From Nonomuraea guangzhouensis (lineage in GTDB: Bacteria; Actinomycetota; Actinomycetes; Streptosporangiales; Streptosporangiaceae), in assembly GCF_019396345.1 (NCBI RefSeq), contig NZ_JAHKRM010000002.1:1-64000 (forward strand): 64,000 nucleotides of DNA, read 5' to 3'. Positions 23,403 through 32,399 of this stretch are shown here, one piece after another. The translations under genes were made by a program, and so were the position numbers. Numbering within the stretch: the stretch's first letter is position 1; every line of letters begins with the position of its first letter. The notes under the pieces are model-generated. The model saw nothing but the letters and a program-made list of their open reading frames with translations, made no database searches and was not told the DNA's origin.

Positions 23403-25135
23403 CTCAGTACCGCCCGGTTGTAGTTCCTGTCGGTCGCGGCCAGTTCGGCGTGGGGTCCTTCGGCGACCACCCGGCCGTCGTCGATGACGATGACCCGGTC
23501 CGTGACGGCCAGCATCGCGGGGCTGCTCGTGATCACGACGGTGGTGAACAGCCCTGTCTCGTCCGGTGGGTGCCGCAGCGCCCGTACGCCTTGGGCGATC
23601 GCGTGTTCGGTGACGGCGTCCACGGCCGTCGTCGGGTCGTGCAGGACGAGGATCGGCGGCCGGGCCATCAGCGCCCGGGCGAGCGCCACCCGTTGCCGCT
23701 GCCCGCCCGACAGACTGGCACCCCGCTCAGTGACGAGGTGCTCCAGGCCGTCGGGATGCGCGGAGAGCACCTGGTCGGCCGCCGAGGCAGCCAAAACCCC
23801 GGCCAGCCCCTCGGTCAGGTCCTTCGGCGGTGCGCCGGCGGTGACGTTGTCTCTGATCGTGCCGGTGAACAGGTCCGTGTGATGGGGTTCGACCAGCATC
23901 GTCCGGCGGAGCTGCGCCAGCCGGACGCGGGCCAGTTGCCGGCCGCCGACCACGATCTGGCCGTCGTACTCGGCCGGCGCCACCCGCCCCGAGAGGATCT
24001 TGACCAGCGCCTCCCCGTCGGCGGCGCGGTGTGCCGCCACGCCCACGAACTCTCCAGGACGTATGGCCAGGTCCACCCCGTCGAGCGTGCCGAACTTGAG
24101 CGCGCGCACCTCCAGCCCGGGCGCTCCGTCAGGGGCGAGTTCCTCGACGCCCTCGGGCACCAGCGGGTCCGCGTTCAGGACGACGGCCACGCGCTCGGCC
24201 GACGCTCGCGCCTCGGCGACCCAGCTCGGGACGATGGCCAGCAGCCCAATCGGCTCCATCAGGAACTGGGCGAGCCCGATGACGGTGATGAGCTCCCCGG
24301 CGCTGATCCGCCCGTTCAGCGCGAACCAGCCGGCCAGGATCGCGATGCCGCAGGCCAGCAGCGCCCCGCAGACCGTCGAGGCGGCCACGTACACACCCTG
24401 GGTGCGGGCCGCCCGGACGATGGCCCGCAGCGAACGCCCGCTGACCTCCCGGTAACGCTGGGCGGCCGCCTCCTCGGCGCCGATGCCGCGTAGCGGGCGC
24501 AGGCCGCTGACCAGGTCGGTCGCCAGTGACGTGGCCTCGGCCGCGCGTTCCTGCTGCTCGGTCACCCGCTTGGTGATCAGCGGCGTACCCGCCTGCAGCG
24601 CGAGGAGCACCACGGGCGTTCCGACGAGGACGGCCAGCCCGAGCCGGACGTCGATCACGAGCAGCGCGACGGCGCTCACCACGGTCGCCGTCACCGCACC
24701 GGCGACGCGCGGTACGTAGTCCAGCAGGTACGAGGTGTTGTCCGTGTCGGTGGTCGAGACGGTGAGCAGGTCGCCGGCGCGCTGGTCGGTACGGATGCCA
24801 CGCGGATGCATGATCTTCGTGGCCACCTCGACCCGGAGCGTGTGGGCCTCCACCGCGATGGCGAGCATGAGCTGCCGGGCACCGAACCGGTACACCGTCG
24901 TCAGCACGCCGAACAGCACCGCCAGCGCCGCCACCCAGAGCACCAGGGCGCCGCCGTCGCCGGGGCCGATGGCCCGGTCGACGATGACCCCGATGAAGAT
25001 CGGCACGAGTGACTCGCACACCTGGTGGAGGCTGATGAGACCGGTTCCCACGCCCAGCCGCCGCCGGTTGCGGGTCACCGTACGCAGAAGGATGCGCCAC
25101 CCCGTCCAAGGCCGCGCCGCCGCTGACGCGTTCAG
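23399..25135 (-). CDS. ABC exporter half-transporter with degenerate nucleotide-binding site
   Basis: This TMD-NBD half-transporter complements its neighbour. The signature motif is intact (LSGGQRQR, near residue 472), but Walker A is unrecognisable ([11 protein letters not shown] where GxxGxGKS/T is expected, near 366). The catalytic Glu after Walker B is Pro (LVLHDPT, near 497) and the H-loop His is Ser (VITSSPA, near 537). The pair would form one canonical and one dead ATP site. The start is uncertain: the frame has no ATG/GTG/TTG after mbtH until GTG at 25078. CTG at 25135 overlaps the mbtH stop as CTGA and follows GGAG; an ATG at 25228 would lie deep inside mbtH. I chose the CTG. Confidence 0.8.
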   Translation of the reverse strand: MNASAAARPWTGWRILLRTVTRNRRRLGVGTGLISLHQVCESLVPIFIGVIVDRAIGPGDGGALVLWVAALAVLFGVLTTVYRFGARQLMLAIAVEAHTLRVEVATKIMHPRGIRTDQRAGDLLTVSTTDTDNTSYLLDYVPRVAGAVTATVVSAVALLVIDVRLGLAVLVGTPVVLLALQAGTPLITKRVTEQQERAAEATSLATDLVSGLRPLRGIGAEEAAAQRYREVSGRSLRAIVRAARTQGVYVAASTVCGALLACGIAILAGWFALNGRISAGELITVIGLAQFLMEPIGLLAIVPSWVAEARASAERVAVVLNADPLVPEGVEELAPDGAPGLEVRALKFGTLDGVDLAIRPGEFVGVAAHRAADGEALVKILSGRVAPAEYDGQIVVGGRQLARVRLAQLRRTMLVEPHHTDLFTGTIRDNVTAGAPPKDLTEGLAGVLAASAADQVLSAHPDGLEHLVTERGASLSGGQRQRVALARALMARPPILVLHDPTTAVDAVTEHAIAQGVRALRHPPDETGLFTTVVITSSPAMLAVTDRVIVIDDGRVVAEGPHAELAATDRNYNRAVLR

Positions 25136-25377
25136 CGCTTCTCCACCAGGACCGAAGCGCGGGCCATGCTTTCGCGCAGGCTCTTGGGACGCAGGTCCGT
25201 CCAGTTCTGGTCGACGTAGTCGAGGCACTCCTGCCGCTTGCCCTGCCCGCCTTCACCGAAGACGATCCGCCACCCGGCCGGCACCTCCTTGAAGGTCGGC
25301 CACAGGGAGTGCTGCTCCTCGTCGTTCACCAGGACGTAGAAGGTGCCGTTCTCGTCGTCGAAGGGGTTGTCGGACAC
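25132..25377 (-). CDS. MbtH-like NRPS accessory protein
   Basis: This 81-residue protein has the full MbtH signature: [15 protein letters not shown], and [14 protein letters not shown] followed by SL. MbtH-like proteins bind adenylation domains and aid their folding and activity, so its partner is presumably the giant NRPS downstream. The GTG start at 25377 has a strong GAGGAGG ribosome-binding site and overlaps the 3' end of the upstream ATPase gene by 52 bp. Its stop overlaps the proposed CTG start of the exporter gene, so it sits in one long operon from the monooxygenase to the NRPS. Confidence 0.95.
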   Translation of the reverse strand: MSDNPFDDENGTFYVLVNDEEQHSLWPTFKEVPAGWRIVFGEGGQGKRQECLDYVDQNWTDLRPKSLRESMARASVLVEKR

Positions 25378-26180
25378 TGTGCCTCCTCGGCATCGGGGAT
25401 GGGTTGGGAACGCGGGATGACCAGGGGTGTGTGCGTCTCCGGGTCGTCGATGATCCGGCAGGGCAGGCCGAACACGTCCTCGATCAGCTCGGCGGTGATG
25501 ATCGTCTTGGGGTCGCCCCGCGCCACGACGGCGCCCGCCTTCATGGCGATGATGTGGTCGGCGTACCGGCAGGCCTGGTTGAGGTCGTGCAGCACGGCCA
25601 CGGTGGTGTTGCGGTGTTCGCGGTTCAGGCGGCGGCACAGTTCGAGCAGCTCGATCTGGTGGCCGATGTCGAGGAACGTGGTGGGCTCGTCGAGCAGCAC
25701 GATCGGGGTCTGCTGGGCGAGCACCATCGCGACCCAGACCCGCTGGCGCTGACCGCCGGACAGCGTGTCCACCAGCCGGCCCGACAGGTCGAGGACGCCG
25801 GTCGCCGTCATCGCGGCCACCACGGCGGCCTCGTCCTCGGCGGACCACTGCCTGATCAGCTTCTGGTAGGGGTACCGGCCGCGGGCCACCAGGTCGGCCG
25901 CGGTGATGCCGTCGGGCGCGATCGACGACTGCGGCAGCAGACCGAGCCGCCGGGCGACCTCCTTGGCCGGATAGGCGTGGATGTCCTTACCGTCCAGCAC
26001 CACCTGCCCGGCGTCCGGCTTGAGCAGCCGGGACAGCGCTCTGAGCAGGGTGGACTTGCCGCACGCGTTCGGCCCGACGATCACGGTGAACCGCCCGTCG
26101 GGCACGTCCACGCTCAGGTGTTCGCTGATCGGCCGCCGGCCGTATCCGACGGTGATGTCCCGGGCACTCAGACGCGGCAT
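25326..26180 (-). CDS. Iron-siderophore ABC importer, ATP-binding protein (FepC/FecE family)
   Basis: This cytoplasmic ATPase would power uptake of the ferric siderophore. It has Walker A (GPNACGKST), signature [12 protein letters not shown], Walker B ([12 protein letters not shown]) and H-loop (AVLHDLNQ), all typical of the FepC family. Two starts are possible. ATG at 26180 has GAGGAG about 5 bp upstream and gives a conventional N-terminus ([14 protein letters not shown]). ATG at 26195 overlaps the permease stop as ATGA and adds five residues. The C-terminal tail is encoded in the region overlapping mbtH and looks non-conserved. Confidence 0.93.
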   Translation of the reverse strand: MPRLSARDITVGYGRRPISEHLSVDVPDGRFTVIVGPNACGKSTLLRALSRLLKPDAGQVVLDGKDIHAYPAKEVARRLGLLPQSSIAPDGITAADLVARGRYPYQKLIRQWSAEDEAAVVAAMTATGVLDLSGRLVDTLSGGQRQRVWVAMVLAQQTPIVLLDEPTTFLDIGHQIELLELCRRLNREHRNTTVAVLHDLNQACRYADHIIAMKAGAVVARGDPKTIITAELIEDVFGLPCRIIDDPETHTPLVIPRSQPIPDAEEAQCPTTPSTTRTAPSTSW

Positions 26181-26191
26181 GGCTCGGCTCC

Positions 26192-27238
26192 TCATCGGCT
26201 GCGCGCGTGCCTGGCCAGCAGCCACGCGAAGTAGACGCCACCCAGCGACACCGTGACGATGCCGACCGGCAGCTGGGTGGGGGCGAAGGCCCGCTGCGCG
26301 AGCCAGTCGCTCGTGGCCAGCAGCAGCGCGCCCGTGACAGCGGACGGCGCCAGCGCGATGCCGGCCGTACGCGTCAGCAGACGGGCGAGCTGCGGAACGG
26401 CCAGCGCGACGAACGAGATCGGCCCGGCGGCCGCGGTCGCCACCGCCGTCAACGCCACCCCGATGACGAGGTACGCCAGGCGGGACCCCTCCGCGCGGAC
26501 GCCGAGCGCCGCGGCGGCGTCGTCCCCCATCGCCAGCAGGGACAGGCGCGGCCCAAGCGCCACCAGGAGCGCGGTCAGCAGCGCGACCGAGACGGCCACG
26601 GGCAGGACCTGGTCCCAGCCCAGGGTGTTCAGGCTGCCCTGTGCCCAGATCGCGGCCGCGACGGCGGCCTGCAGGTTCACCTTGATGACGAACCACTGGT
26701 TGGCCGCCCCGAGGACCGCGCCGACCGCGATCCCCACGATGATCAGCCGAAACCCCTGCACACCCTTCCGGTAGGCCAGCAGGTAGACCACCGCGGCGGC
26801 GACCAGGCCGCCTACCAGCGCGCCCGCGACCGTCTGGTAGTAGTCGCGGCCCACGAACATCATCGTGACGAGCACCCCGGTGTACGCCCCGGTGTTGAAC
26901 CCGATCACGTCGGGGCTGCCCAGCGGATTACGCATCAACGACTGGAACACGGCACCGCTCAGCCCCAGGGCCATCCCGATGATCAGGGACAGCAGCACCC
27001 GTGGCAGCCGCCACTCCACGACCACCAGCCGGGCGGGGCCCTGCTCACCGCCCAGCAGGACGCGGACCACCTCCCCCACGGGCACCTCGAACTCACCGGT
27101 GCCGAGCGCCAGCACGCCCACCGCGAGCGTGGCCAGGCCCAGCACCGCGCAGATGATCCCGGTACGCACGCCGACCCGCAGGGACAGCGCCGCGCCGCGA
27201 ACCACCACGACCCGCCTCCCAAAGTCCAGCCCGGTCAT
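26192..27238 (-). CDS. Iron-siderophore ABC importer permease (FecCD family), second subunit
   Basis: This 348-residue polytopic membrane protein is of the FecCD type, with hallmark sequences RLPRVLLSLIIGMALGLSGAVFQ, NPLGSPDVIGFNTGAY and GPISFVALAVPQLARLL. It would form the permease heterodimer with the adjacent gene product. The true start is ATG at 27238, which overlaps the previous stop as ATGA; the longer open frame upstream is not coding. No periplasmic-type binding lipoprotein is encoded beside it in this window. Confidence 0.94.
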   Translation of the reverse strand: MTGLDFGRRVVVVRGAALSLRVGVRTGIICAVLGLATLAVGVLALGTGEFEVPVGEVVRVLLGGEQGPARLVVVEWRLPRVLLSLIIGMALGLSGAVFQSLMRNPLGSPDVIGFNTGAYTGVLVTMMFVGRDYYQTVAGALVGGLVAAAVVYLLAYRKGVQGFRLIIVGIAVGAVLGAANQWFVIKVNLQAAVAAAIWAQGSLNTLGWDQVLPVAVSVALLTALLVALGPRLSLLAMGDDAAAALGVRAEGSRLAYLVIGVALTAVATAAAGPISFVALAVPQLARLLTRTAGIALAPSAVTGALLLATSDWLAQRAFAPTQLPVGIVTVSLGGVYFAWLLARHARSR

Positions 27239-28293
27239 GGCCCGCTCACCGTTCTGCGGCGGATCAGCCAGATCAGCACCGGCGCGCCCACGAACGCCGT
27301 CACGATCCCCACCTGCAGCTCGGCCGGCCGGATCACCACCCGGCCGACGACGTCGGCGGCGAGCAGCAGGATCGGCGCGCAGACCACCGTGTAGGCGAAG
27401 ATCCAGCGCTGGTCCGGCCCGACGATCCAGCGGGCGGCGTGCGGCACCATCAGCCCCACGAACCCGATCGGCCCGACCGCTGCGGTCGCCGCTCCCGCCA
27501 GCAGGGTCACCGAGAGCATGGACAACGCCCGCGCCCGTCCGATGTTCGTCCCCAGTGACCGGGCGAGATCGTCCCCCAGCGCGATGGCGTTGAGTGAACG
27601 AGCGACGGCCAGCGCCAGGACCAGCCCCGCCACGACGAACGGCGCCACGGCTCCGGCGATCGACAGCGGCCGGCCCGTCAGGGTGCCGACGTCCCAGAAC
27701 CGCAGGTAGTCGAACGCCCGCGGCTTGAGCAGCCGGATCCCGGCCGAGACGCCCTCCATGACCGCGCCGAGCGCCACACCGGCGAGCGTCAGCTGGACCG
27801 GCGTCGCGCCCCGGCGCCCCGCCGAGCCCAGGGCGTACACCAGGACCATCGCGACGGCGCTCCCGAGGAAGGCGAACCACACGTACGACCAGATGCCGCT
27901 GAGCCCCAGCACCCCGATCGCGAAGACCACGAACAGGCCCGCGCCCGCGTTGATGCCGAGGATCTGGGTGTCGGCCAGCGGGTTCCGGGTCACGGCCTGG
28001 AGGACCGCGCCCGAGATGCCCAGCGCCGCGCCGACGAGCAGGCCCAGCGCGGTCCTGGGGACGCGCAGCTCGCGTACGAGTGCCTGGTCGTCGGTGTTGG
28101 TGAAGTGGGCGAAGGCGTTCCAGACCGTGGCCGGCGCGATGTTCTTGGTGCCGATCACGATGCTCAGGACGCAGGCGGCGGCCAGCAGCGCCACGCACAC
28201 CGCCAGCCACGCGCTCCGGCCCGCGTTGGTCGCGGCGACGCCGCCGGTCACCGCCTGCTCCGCCTGTCCCGGACGTAAGCGCAGGGCTACCAC
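27235..28293 (-). CDS. Iron-siderophore ABC importer permease (FecCD family), first subunit
   Basis: This 352-residue FecCD permease shows RVPRTALGLLVG-type, NPLADTQILGINAGAG and GPIGFVGLMVPHAARWIVG motifs, with about nine or ten hydrophobic segments. The GTG start at 28293 shares one base with the TAG stop of the monooxygenase gene, indicating translational coupling. It is co-transcribed with the second permease, ATPase, mbtH, exporters and NRPS, so uptake and synthesis of the siderophore are probably repressed together by iron. Confidence 0.93.
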   Translation of the reverse strand: MVALRLRPGQAEQAVTGGVAATNAGRSAWLAVCVALLAAACVLSIVIGTKNIAPATVWNAFAHFTNTDDQALVRELRVPRTALGLLVGAALGISGAVLQAVTRNPLADTQILGINAGAGLFVVFAIGVLGLSGIWSYVWFAFLGSAVAMVLVYALGSAGRRGATPVQLTLAGVALGAVMEGVSAGIRLLKPRAFDYLRFWDVGTLTGRPLSIAGAVAPFVVAGLVLALAVARSLNAIALGDDLARSLGTNIGRARALSMLSVTLLAGAATAAVGPIGFVGLMVPHAARWIVGPDQRWIFAYTVVCAPILLLAADVVGRVVIRPAELQVGIVTAFVGAPVLIWLIRRRTVSGP

Positions 28294-29618
28294 TAGCTCG
28301 TGGCTCGTGCGCGGTTGGCGAGCAGGGAGTCGCGGATCTCGCCGGCGCGGACGGCCGTGGTGGACAGCAGCGTGGAGGTGATGCCGTGGGTGTGCTCGCT
28401 GGCCCCTTGTACGTAGATGCCCGCGGACACGTGCCAGGGCACTTCGACCCGGTAGTCGCGGCCGATCCGCACCTCGTCCTCTTCGTCCCGCAGGCACAGT
28501 TTGGCCGTCTCGCCGAGCACGGTGCCGAGGTCCTGGGGCCGGTAGCCGGTGGCGTGCACCAGGATGTCCGTGGCCAGCACCTCCCGCTCGCCGGTGGGCA
28601 GGTATTCAATCGTGACGTCCAGGCGGTCGCCGGCGAAGCTGACGTCCCTGATGCGGGAGACCTTGAGGATGCGCAGGCGTTCGTTGCCCTGGACCTTCTC
28701 GCGGTACATGGTCGCGTACAGGGACTCGATGAGGTCCATGTCGACCACCGAGTAGTTGGTGCCGCGGTGGTATTCGTAGAGCGCCTGCTTGACCGGGGCC
28801 GGGGCCTGGAAGAAGGTGTCGACGGCTTCGGGGTCGAAGATCCGGTTCGCGAAGGGGCTGTCGTCGGCGGGGGTGTAGCCGTACTTGGCGAACACCGCGC
28901 ACACCTCGGCCCCGGTGAAGGTCCGGTGGAGATAGTCGGCCGTCTCGGCCGCGCTCTGCCCGGCCCCGAGCACCAGGATCCGGCGCACCGGGACACCGGC
29001 CTCGGTGAGGGCGGCCACGCGCGGGATCAGCTCGCTGTTGTGCCACACCCGGTCCGACAGGGCGGCGCCCGGCGGCAGGTGCGGTTCGAGGCCGGTGGCG
29101 ACGCAGATGTTGCGGGTCCGGCGGACGATGACGCGATCCGGGTCGGCGGGGTCGCGGCTGAGCACGTCGAACAGGCGGACCTCGCCGTCGTCGGTGACGA
29201 CCGGCTCGATGGACACGACCTCGGCGGAGTACTCGACCACGTCCCGCATCCGGGCCGCGGCCCACTCGAAGTAACCGTGGAAGTCGATCCTTAACGGGAA
29301 CAGCGTCTTGTGGTTGAGAAAGTCCACCAGCCTGCCGCGCTCCTTCAGGTAGCACAGGAAGCTGAAGTCGCTCGCCGGATCACGCATGGTGACCAGGTCC
29401 TTCAGGAACGACACCTGCATGGTGGCGTCGTCGAGCAGCATCCCCCGGTGCCAGCCGAAGGCGGGCTGCTTCTCCAGGAACCCGGCGCGGAGCCGCTCCG
29501 CTTCCGGAACCCGCGCGTTGTGCTCGTCGACGGCTATGGCCAGTGCCAGGTTCGATGGCCCGAAACCCACTCCCAGGATGTCGTAGATGCTGTCCGGCCC
29601 ACTCGGCAGGGTGTCCAC
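28293..29618 (-). CDS. L-ornithine N5-monooxygenase (siderophore hydroxamate formation)
   Basis: This FAD- and NADPH-dependent enzyme hydroxylates the side-chain amine of ornithine, giving hOrn for NRPS modules 3 and 5 and the precursor of fhOrn for module 1. The 441-residue protein has an FAD site (GVGFGPSNLALA, residues about 16-27), the substrate-side motif MQVSFLKDLVTMRDP, an NADPH motif (GAGQSAAE) and a C-terminal HATGYRPQ motif, all typical of the SidA/PvdA/CchB family. GTG at 29618 follows GGGAGG about 12 bp upstream. It is the first gene of the long minus-strand operon, directly after the shared iron box. Confidence 0.95.
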   Translation of the reverse strand: MDTLPSGPDSIYDILGVGFGPSNLALAIAVDEHNARVPEAERLRAGFLEKQPAFGWHRGMLLDDATMQVSFLKDLVTMRDPASDFSFLCYLKERGRLVDFLNHKTLFPLRIDFHGYFEWAAARMRDVVEYSAEVVSIEPVVTDDGEVRLFDVLSRDPADPDRVIVRRTRNICVATGLEPHLPPGAALSDRVWHNSELIPRVAALTEAGVPVRRILVLGAGQSAAETADYLHRTFTGAEVCAVFAKYGYTPADDSPFANRIFDPEAVDTFFQAPAPVKQALYEYHRGTNYSVVDMDLIESLYATMYREKVQGNERLRILKVSRIRDVSFAGDRLDVTIEYLPTGEREVLATDILVHATGYRPQDLGTVLGETAKLCLRDEEDEVRIGRDYRVEVPWHVSAGIYVQGASEHTHGITSTLLSTTAVRAGEIRDSLLANRARATS

Positions 29619-29653
29619 CGCGGCATCGCCTCCCTCATCGTGGTCATAGTAGA

Positions 29654-29672
29654 TAAGGTTAGGCTAACCTTT
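29654..29672. promoter_or_regulatory. Bidirectional iron box between monooxygenase and formyltransferase genes
   Basis: TAAGGTTAGGCTAACCTTT matches the IdeR/DmdR consensus at 16 of 19 positions and has a perfect AAGGTTAG/CTAACCTT palindrome. It is centred in the 82-bp intergenic region. A TACTAT -10-like element for the minus strand lies at 29646-29651, and an AATAAT candidate for the plus strand at 29674-29679. It would repress both transcripts when iron is plentiful. Confidence 0.85.
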
Positions 29673-29700
29673 CAATAATCATGAAGGAGAGGGTGCGATC

Positions 29701-30642
29701 ATGCGAGTGGTCATGTTCGGGTACCAGACCTGGGGTCATCGGACGCTGCGTGCCCTGCTCGGCTCCGGGCATGACGTGATCCTCGCCGTCACCCATCCCA
29801 AGAGCGAGCACGCGTACGAGAAGATCTGGGACGACTCGGTCGCCGAGCTCGCGGCCGAGCACGACGTACCGGTGCTGCTGCGCAACCGGCCCGACGACGC
29901 CGGGCTCCTCCAGACGCTCAAGGACGCGGCGCCGGACATCATCGTCGCCAACAACTGGCGGACCTGGCTGCCGCCGGAGATCTTCGACCTGCCGCCGCAC
30001 GGCACGCTCAACGTCCACGACTCGCTGCTTCCGGCGTACGCGGGCTTCTCCCCGCTGATCTGGGCCCTGATCAATGGGGAGAAGGAGGTCGGCGTCACCG
30101 CGCACCGCATGAACGCCGAGCTGGACGCGGGCGACATCCTGCTGCAACGGGCCGTGCCCGTGCAGGAAGGCGACACCGCGACCGACCTCTTCCACCGGAC
30201 GGTGGACCTGATCGAGCCGATCGTGCGGGAGTCGCTGGACCTGATCGCCTCCGGCCAGGCACGGTGGGTCCCCCAGGACCGCGCCGAAGCCAGCTTCTTC
30301 CACAAACGGTCGGTCGATGACGGCCGGATCGACTGGAACTGGCCGGCGGAAGACCTGGAGCGGCTGGTCCGCGCCCAGTCGGACCCTTACCCACGCGCCT
30401 TCACCCACCATCGCGGTGAGCGGATCGAGATCCTGTCAGCCGCGGTGTCGCAGGCCCGCTACGGGGGCACCCCAGGACGGATCTTCATCCGGGAGGGGGA
30501 CGGCGTGGCCATCGTCTCCGGCTCGGACGCCCGCAAGGGGCAGCGGCGCGGGCTGGTGGTGAGACGGCTGCGGACGCCGGACGGCGTCGAGCACGCGGCC
30601 ACCGACTACTTCCGCAGCATGGGCGGCTATCTCGGGTCGTGA
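29701..30642 (+). CDS. N5-hydroxyornithine formyltransferase (FxbA/CchA-like, Fmt family)
   Basis: This 313-residue protein belongs to the methionyl-tRNA formyltransferase family and should transfer formyl from N10-formyl-tetrahydrofolate to hOrn, giving the fhOrn activated by module 1. The conserved catalytic region reads NNWRTWLPPEI, NVHDSLLPAYAGFSP, and GVTAHRMNAELDAGDIL. A C-terminal OB-like part follows (residues about 205-300). The ATG has a good site (AAGGAGAGGG, 29683-29692). It diverges from the monooxygenase and shares its iron box. An fhOrn-specific A1 code on the NRPS supports this role over a tRNA function. Confidence 0.92.
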   Translation: MRVVMFGYQTWGHRTLRALLGSGHDVILAVTHPKSEHAYEKIWDDSVAELAAEHDVPVLLRNRPDDAGLLQTLKDAAPDIIVANNWRTWLPPEIFDLPPHGTLNVHDSLLPAYAGFSPLIWALINGEKEVGVTAHRMNAELDAGDILLQRAVPVQEGDTATDLFHRTVDLIEPIVRESLDLIASGQARWVPQDRAEASFFHKRSVDDGRIDWNWPAEDLERLVRAQSDPYPRAFTHHRGERIEILSAAVSQARYGGTPGRIFIREGDGVAIVSGSDARKGQRRGLVVRRLRTPDGVEHAATDYFRSMGGYLGS

Positions 30643-30784
30643 ACGACATGCCCGAGTAGGCAGATATCCGGTTTTCAGGGGGTCGGCTCCTAGAATGGGG
30701 TGATCATCTGACTGGCGGTGGCCAGGCTCTTCCCGGCTGATGGTGTCCGGATCGCACTACACCCACGCCAGTTGGAGGAGCCCT

Positions 30785-32314
30785 ATGCGTACCGGTGTCT
30801 ACCGTGCCCTCGCCGTGGTCACGGCACTCACCCTCGCCCCGGTCGCCGCCCACGCCGACCCCGCCCCTTCCGAACGGGAGCTGATCGACTCCGTCCCTCT
30901 CCTGATGGTCAAGCAGCACCTGCGGGCGTTGCAGGACATCGCCGACGCCAACCACAGCACGCGCGCGGCGGGCACCGGCGGCCACGACGCCTCGCGCGAC
31001 TACGTGGCCGCCAGGCTCAAGAAGGCCGGCTACAAGGTGACCATCCAGCAGTTCGACTTCCCCTACTACGAGGAGAAGTCCACCGCGCTGATGGAGCAGA
31101 TCTCCCCCGACCCCGAGCTGTACGCCCCGACCCCGCCCGACGGCTCCTCCCTCGGCGACTTCGCCACGATGGCCTACTCCGGAGCCGGTGACGTCACCGC
31201 GCCCCTGCAGAACGTCGACCTGGTCCTGCCGCCCGGCCCGGTGCCGAGCACCTCCACCTCCGGCTGCGAGGCCGCCGACTTCGCCGGGTTCACGCCGGGC
31301 AACATCGCGCTGTTGCAGCGCGGCACCTGCACCTTCCTGGTCAAGGCGCAGAACGCCCAGGCGGCCGGCGCCGTGGCCGCGATCATCTTCAACGAGGGCC
31401 AACCGGGCCGGACCGAGACTCCGCGGGGCAACCTCGGTACGCCCGTCTCCATCCCGGTCGTCGGCGCGAGCTTCGCCGTCGGCGAGGAACTGTCGTCCCC
31501 CGCGGGCACGGTGGTCCACCTCAGGACGGACACGATCAGCGAGGTCCGCACCACCGACAACGTGCTCGCCGAGTCCACGTGGGGCGAGTCGAAGAAGGTC
31601 GTCATGTCCGGAGCGCATCTGGACTCCGTGCCGGCCGGGCCGGGCATCAACGACAACGGCTCGGGCAGCGCCGCGCTCCTGGCCGTCGCCGAGGCACTCG
31701 GCAAGGTCCCCACCAGGAACAAGCTCCGTTTCGCCTGGTGGAGCGCCGAAGAGCTGGGCCTGCTCGGCTCGGAGTTCTACGTGAAGAGCCTGAGCGCCGC
31801 CGCCCGGAGCAAGATCAAGCTGTACCTCAACTACGACATGATCGCCTCACCGAACTACGTCTTCAAGATCTACGACGGCGACGACTCGGACGCCACGGGC
31901 GCTCCGGCCGGGCCGCCCGGGTCGGACGAGATCGAGAAGCTCTTCGAGAAGTACTTCGACAGGCTGGGTCAGAGCCACAGCGGCACCGACTTCGACGGCC
32001 GCTCCGACTACGGCCCGTTCATCGCGGCCGGCATTCCGTCCGGCGGCCTGTTCACCGGAGGCGAGGGCATCAAGACGGCCGAGGAGGCGGCCCTGTTCGG
32101 TGGCACGGCGGGGCAGCCCTATGACGCGTGCTACCACAAGGCCTGCGACACCGTGGCCAACATCAACAACCAGGCCCTCGCAGTGAACACCGGCGCCATC
32201 GCCACCGCCACGGTGGTCTACGCCTACAGCGCGAACCTCCCCGGCCCATCCGCCGCTGCGGTCGCCGCCGATGCCGGTGACGGTGCTGAGCTTGTTGGCA
32301 GATTCACGCTATAG
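30785..32314 (+). CDS. Secreted M28-family zinc aminopeptidase with PA domain
   Basis: This 509-residue exopeptidase is predicted to be secreted by a Sec signal (MRTGVYRALAVVTALTLAPVAAHA, cleaved before DPAPSE). A protease-associated domain lies at about residues 140-245 (CEAADFAGFTPGNIALLQRG). The M28 catalytic domain follows, with zinc ligands and catalytic residues in SGAHLDSVPAGPGINDNGSG, AEELGLLGSEF, YDMIASPNY and CYHKACDT. It resembles Streptomyces griseus-type aminopeptidases. ATG at 30785 has GGAGGAG 6 bp upstream; an in-frame ATG 15 codons earlier lacks a site and would precede the signal peptide. It is probably not part of the siderophore locus. Confidence 0.93.
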   Translation: MRTGVYRALAVVTALTLAPVAAHADPAPSERELIDSVPLLMVKQHLRALQDIADANHSTRAAGTGGHDASRDYVAARLKKAGYKVTIQQFDFPYYEEKSTALMEQISPDPELYAPTPPDGSSLGDFATMAYSGAGDVTAPLQNVDLVLPPGPVPSTSTSGCEAADFAGFTPGNIALLQRGTCTFLVKAQNAQAAGAVAAIIFNEGQPGRTETPRGNLGTPVSIPVVGASFAVGEELSSPAGTVVHLRTDTISEVRTTDNVLAESTWGESKKVVMSGAHLDSVPAGPGINDNGSGSAALLAVAEALGKVPTRNKLRFAWWSAEELGLLGSEFYVKSLSAAARSKIKLYLNYDMIASPNYVFKIYDGDDSDATGAPAGPPGSDEIEKLFEKYFDRLGQSHSGTDFDGRSDYGPFIAAGIPSGGLFTGGEGIKTAEEAALFGGTAGQPYDACYHKACDTVANINNQALAVNTGAIATATVVYAYSANLPGPSAAAVAADAGDGAELVGRFTL

Positions 32315-32399
32315 GTCGAACCCCGATAAGGGTGCGGACGTACCCGTCCATAGAGGACGCTTGCCTAACTGAGGCATGCTCCCGACAAAGGAGGACGCG

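Noticed and set aside
32376..32399. ATG 32376 as start of the CopD-CtaG gene
   Set aside because: It lacks a ribosome-binding site, whereas GTG 32400 has AAAGGAGG at ideal spacing, and the AAAGGAGG lies inside the putative extra codons.
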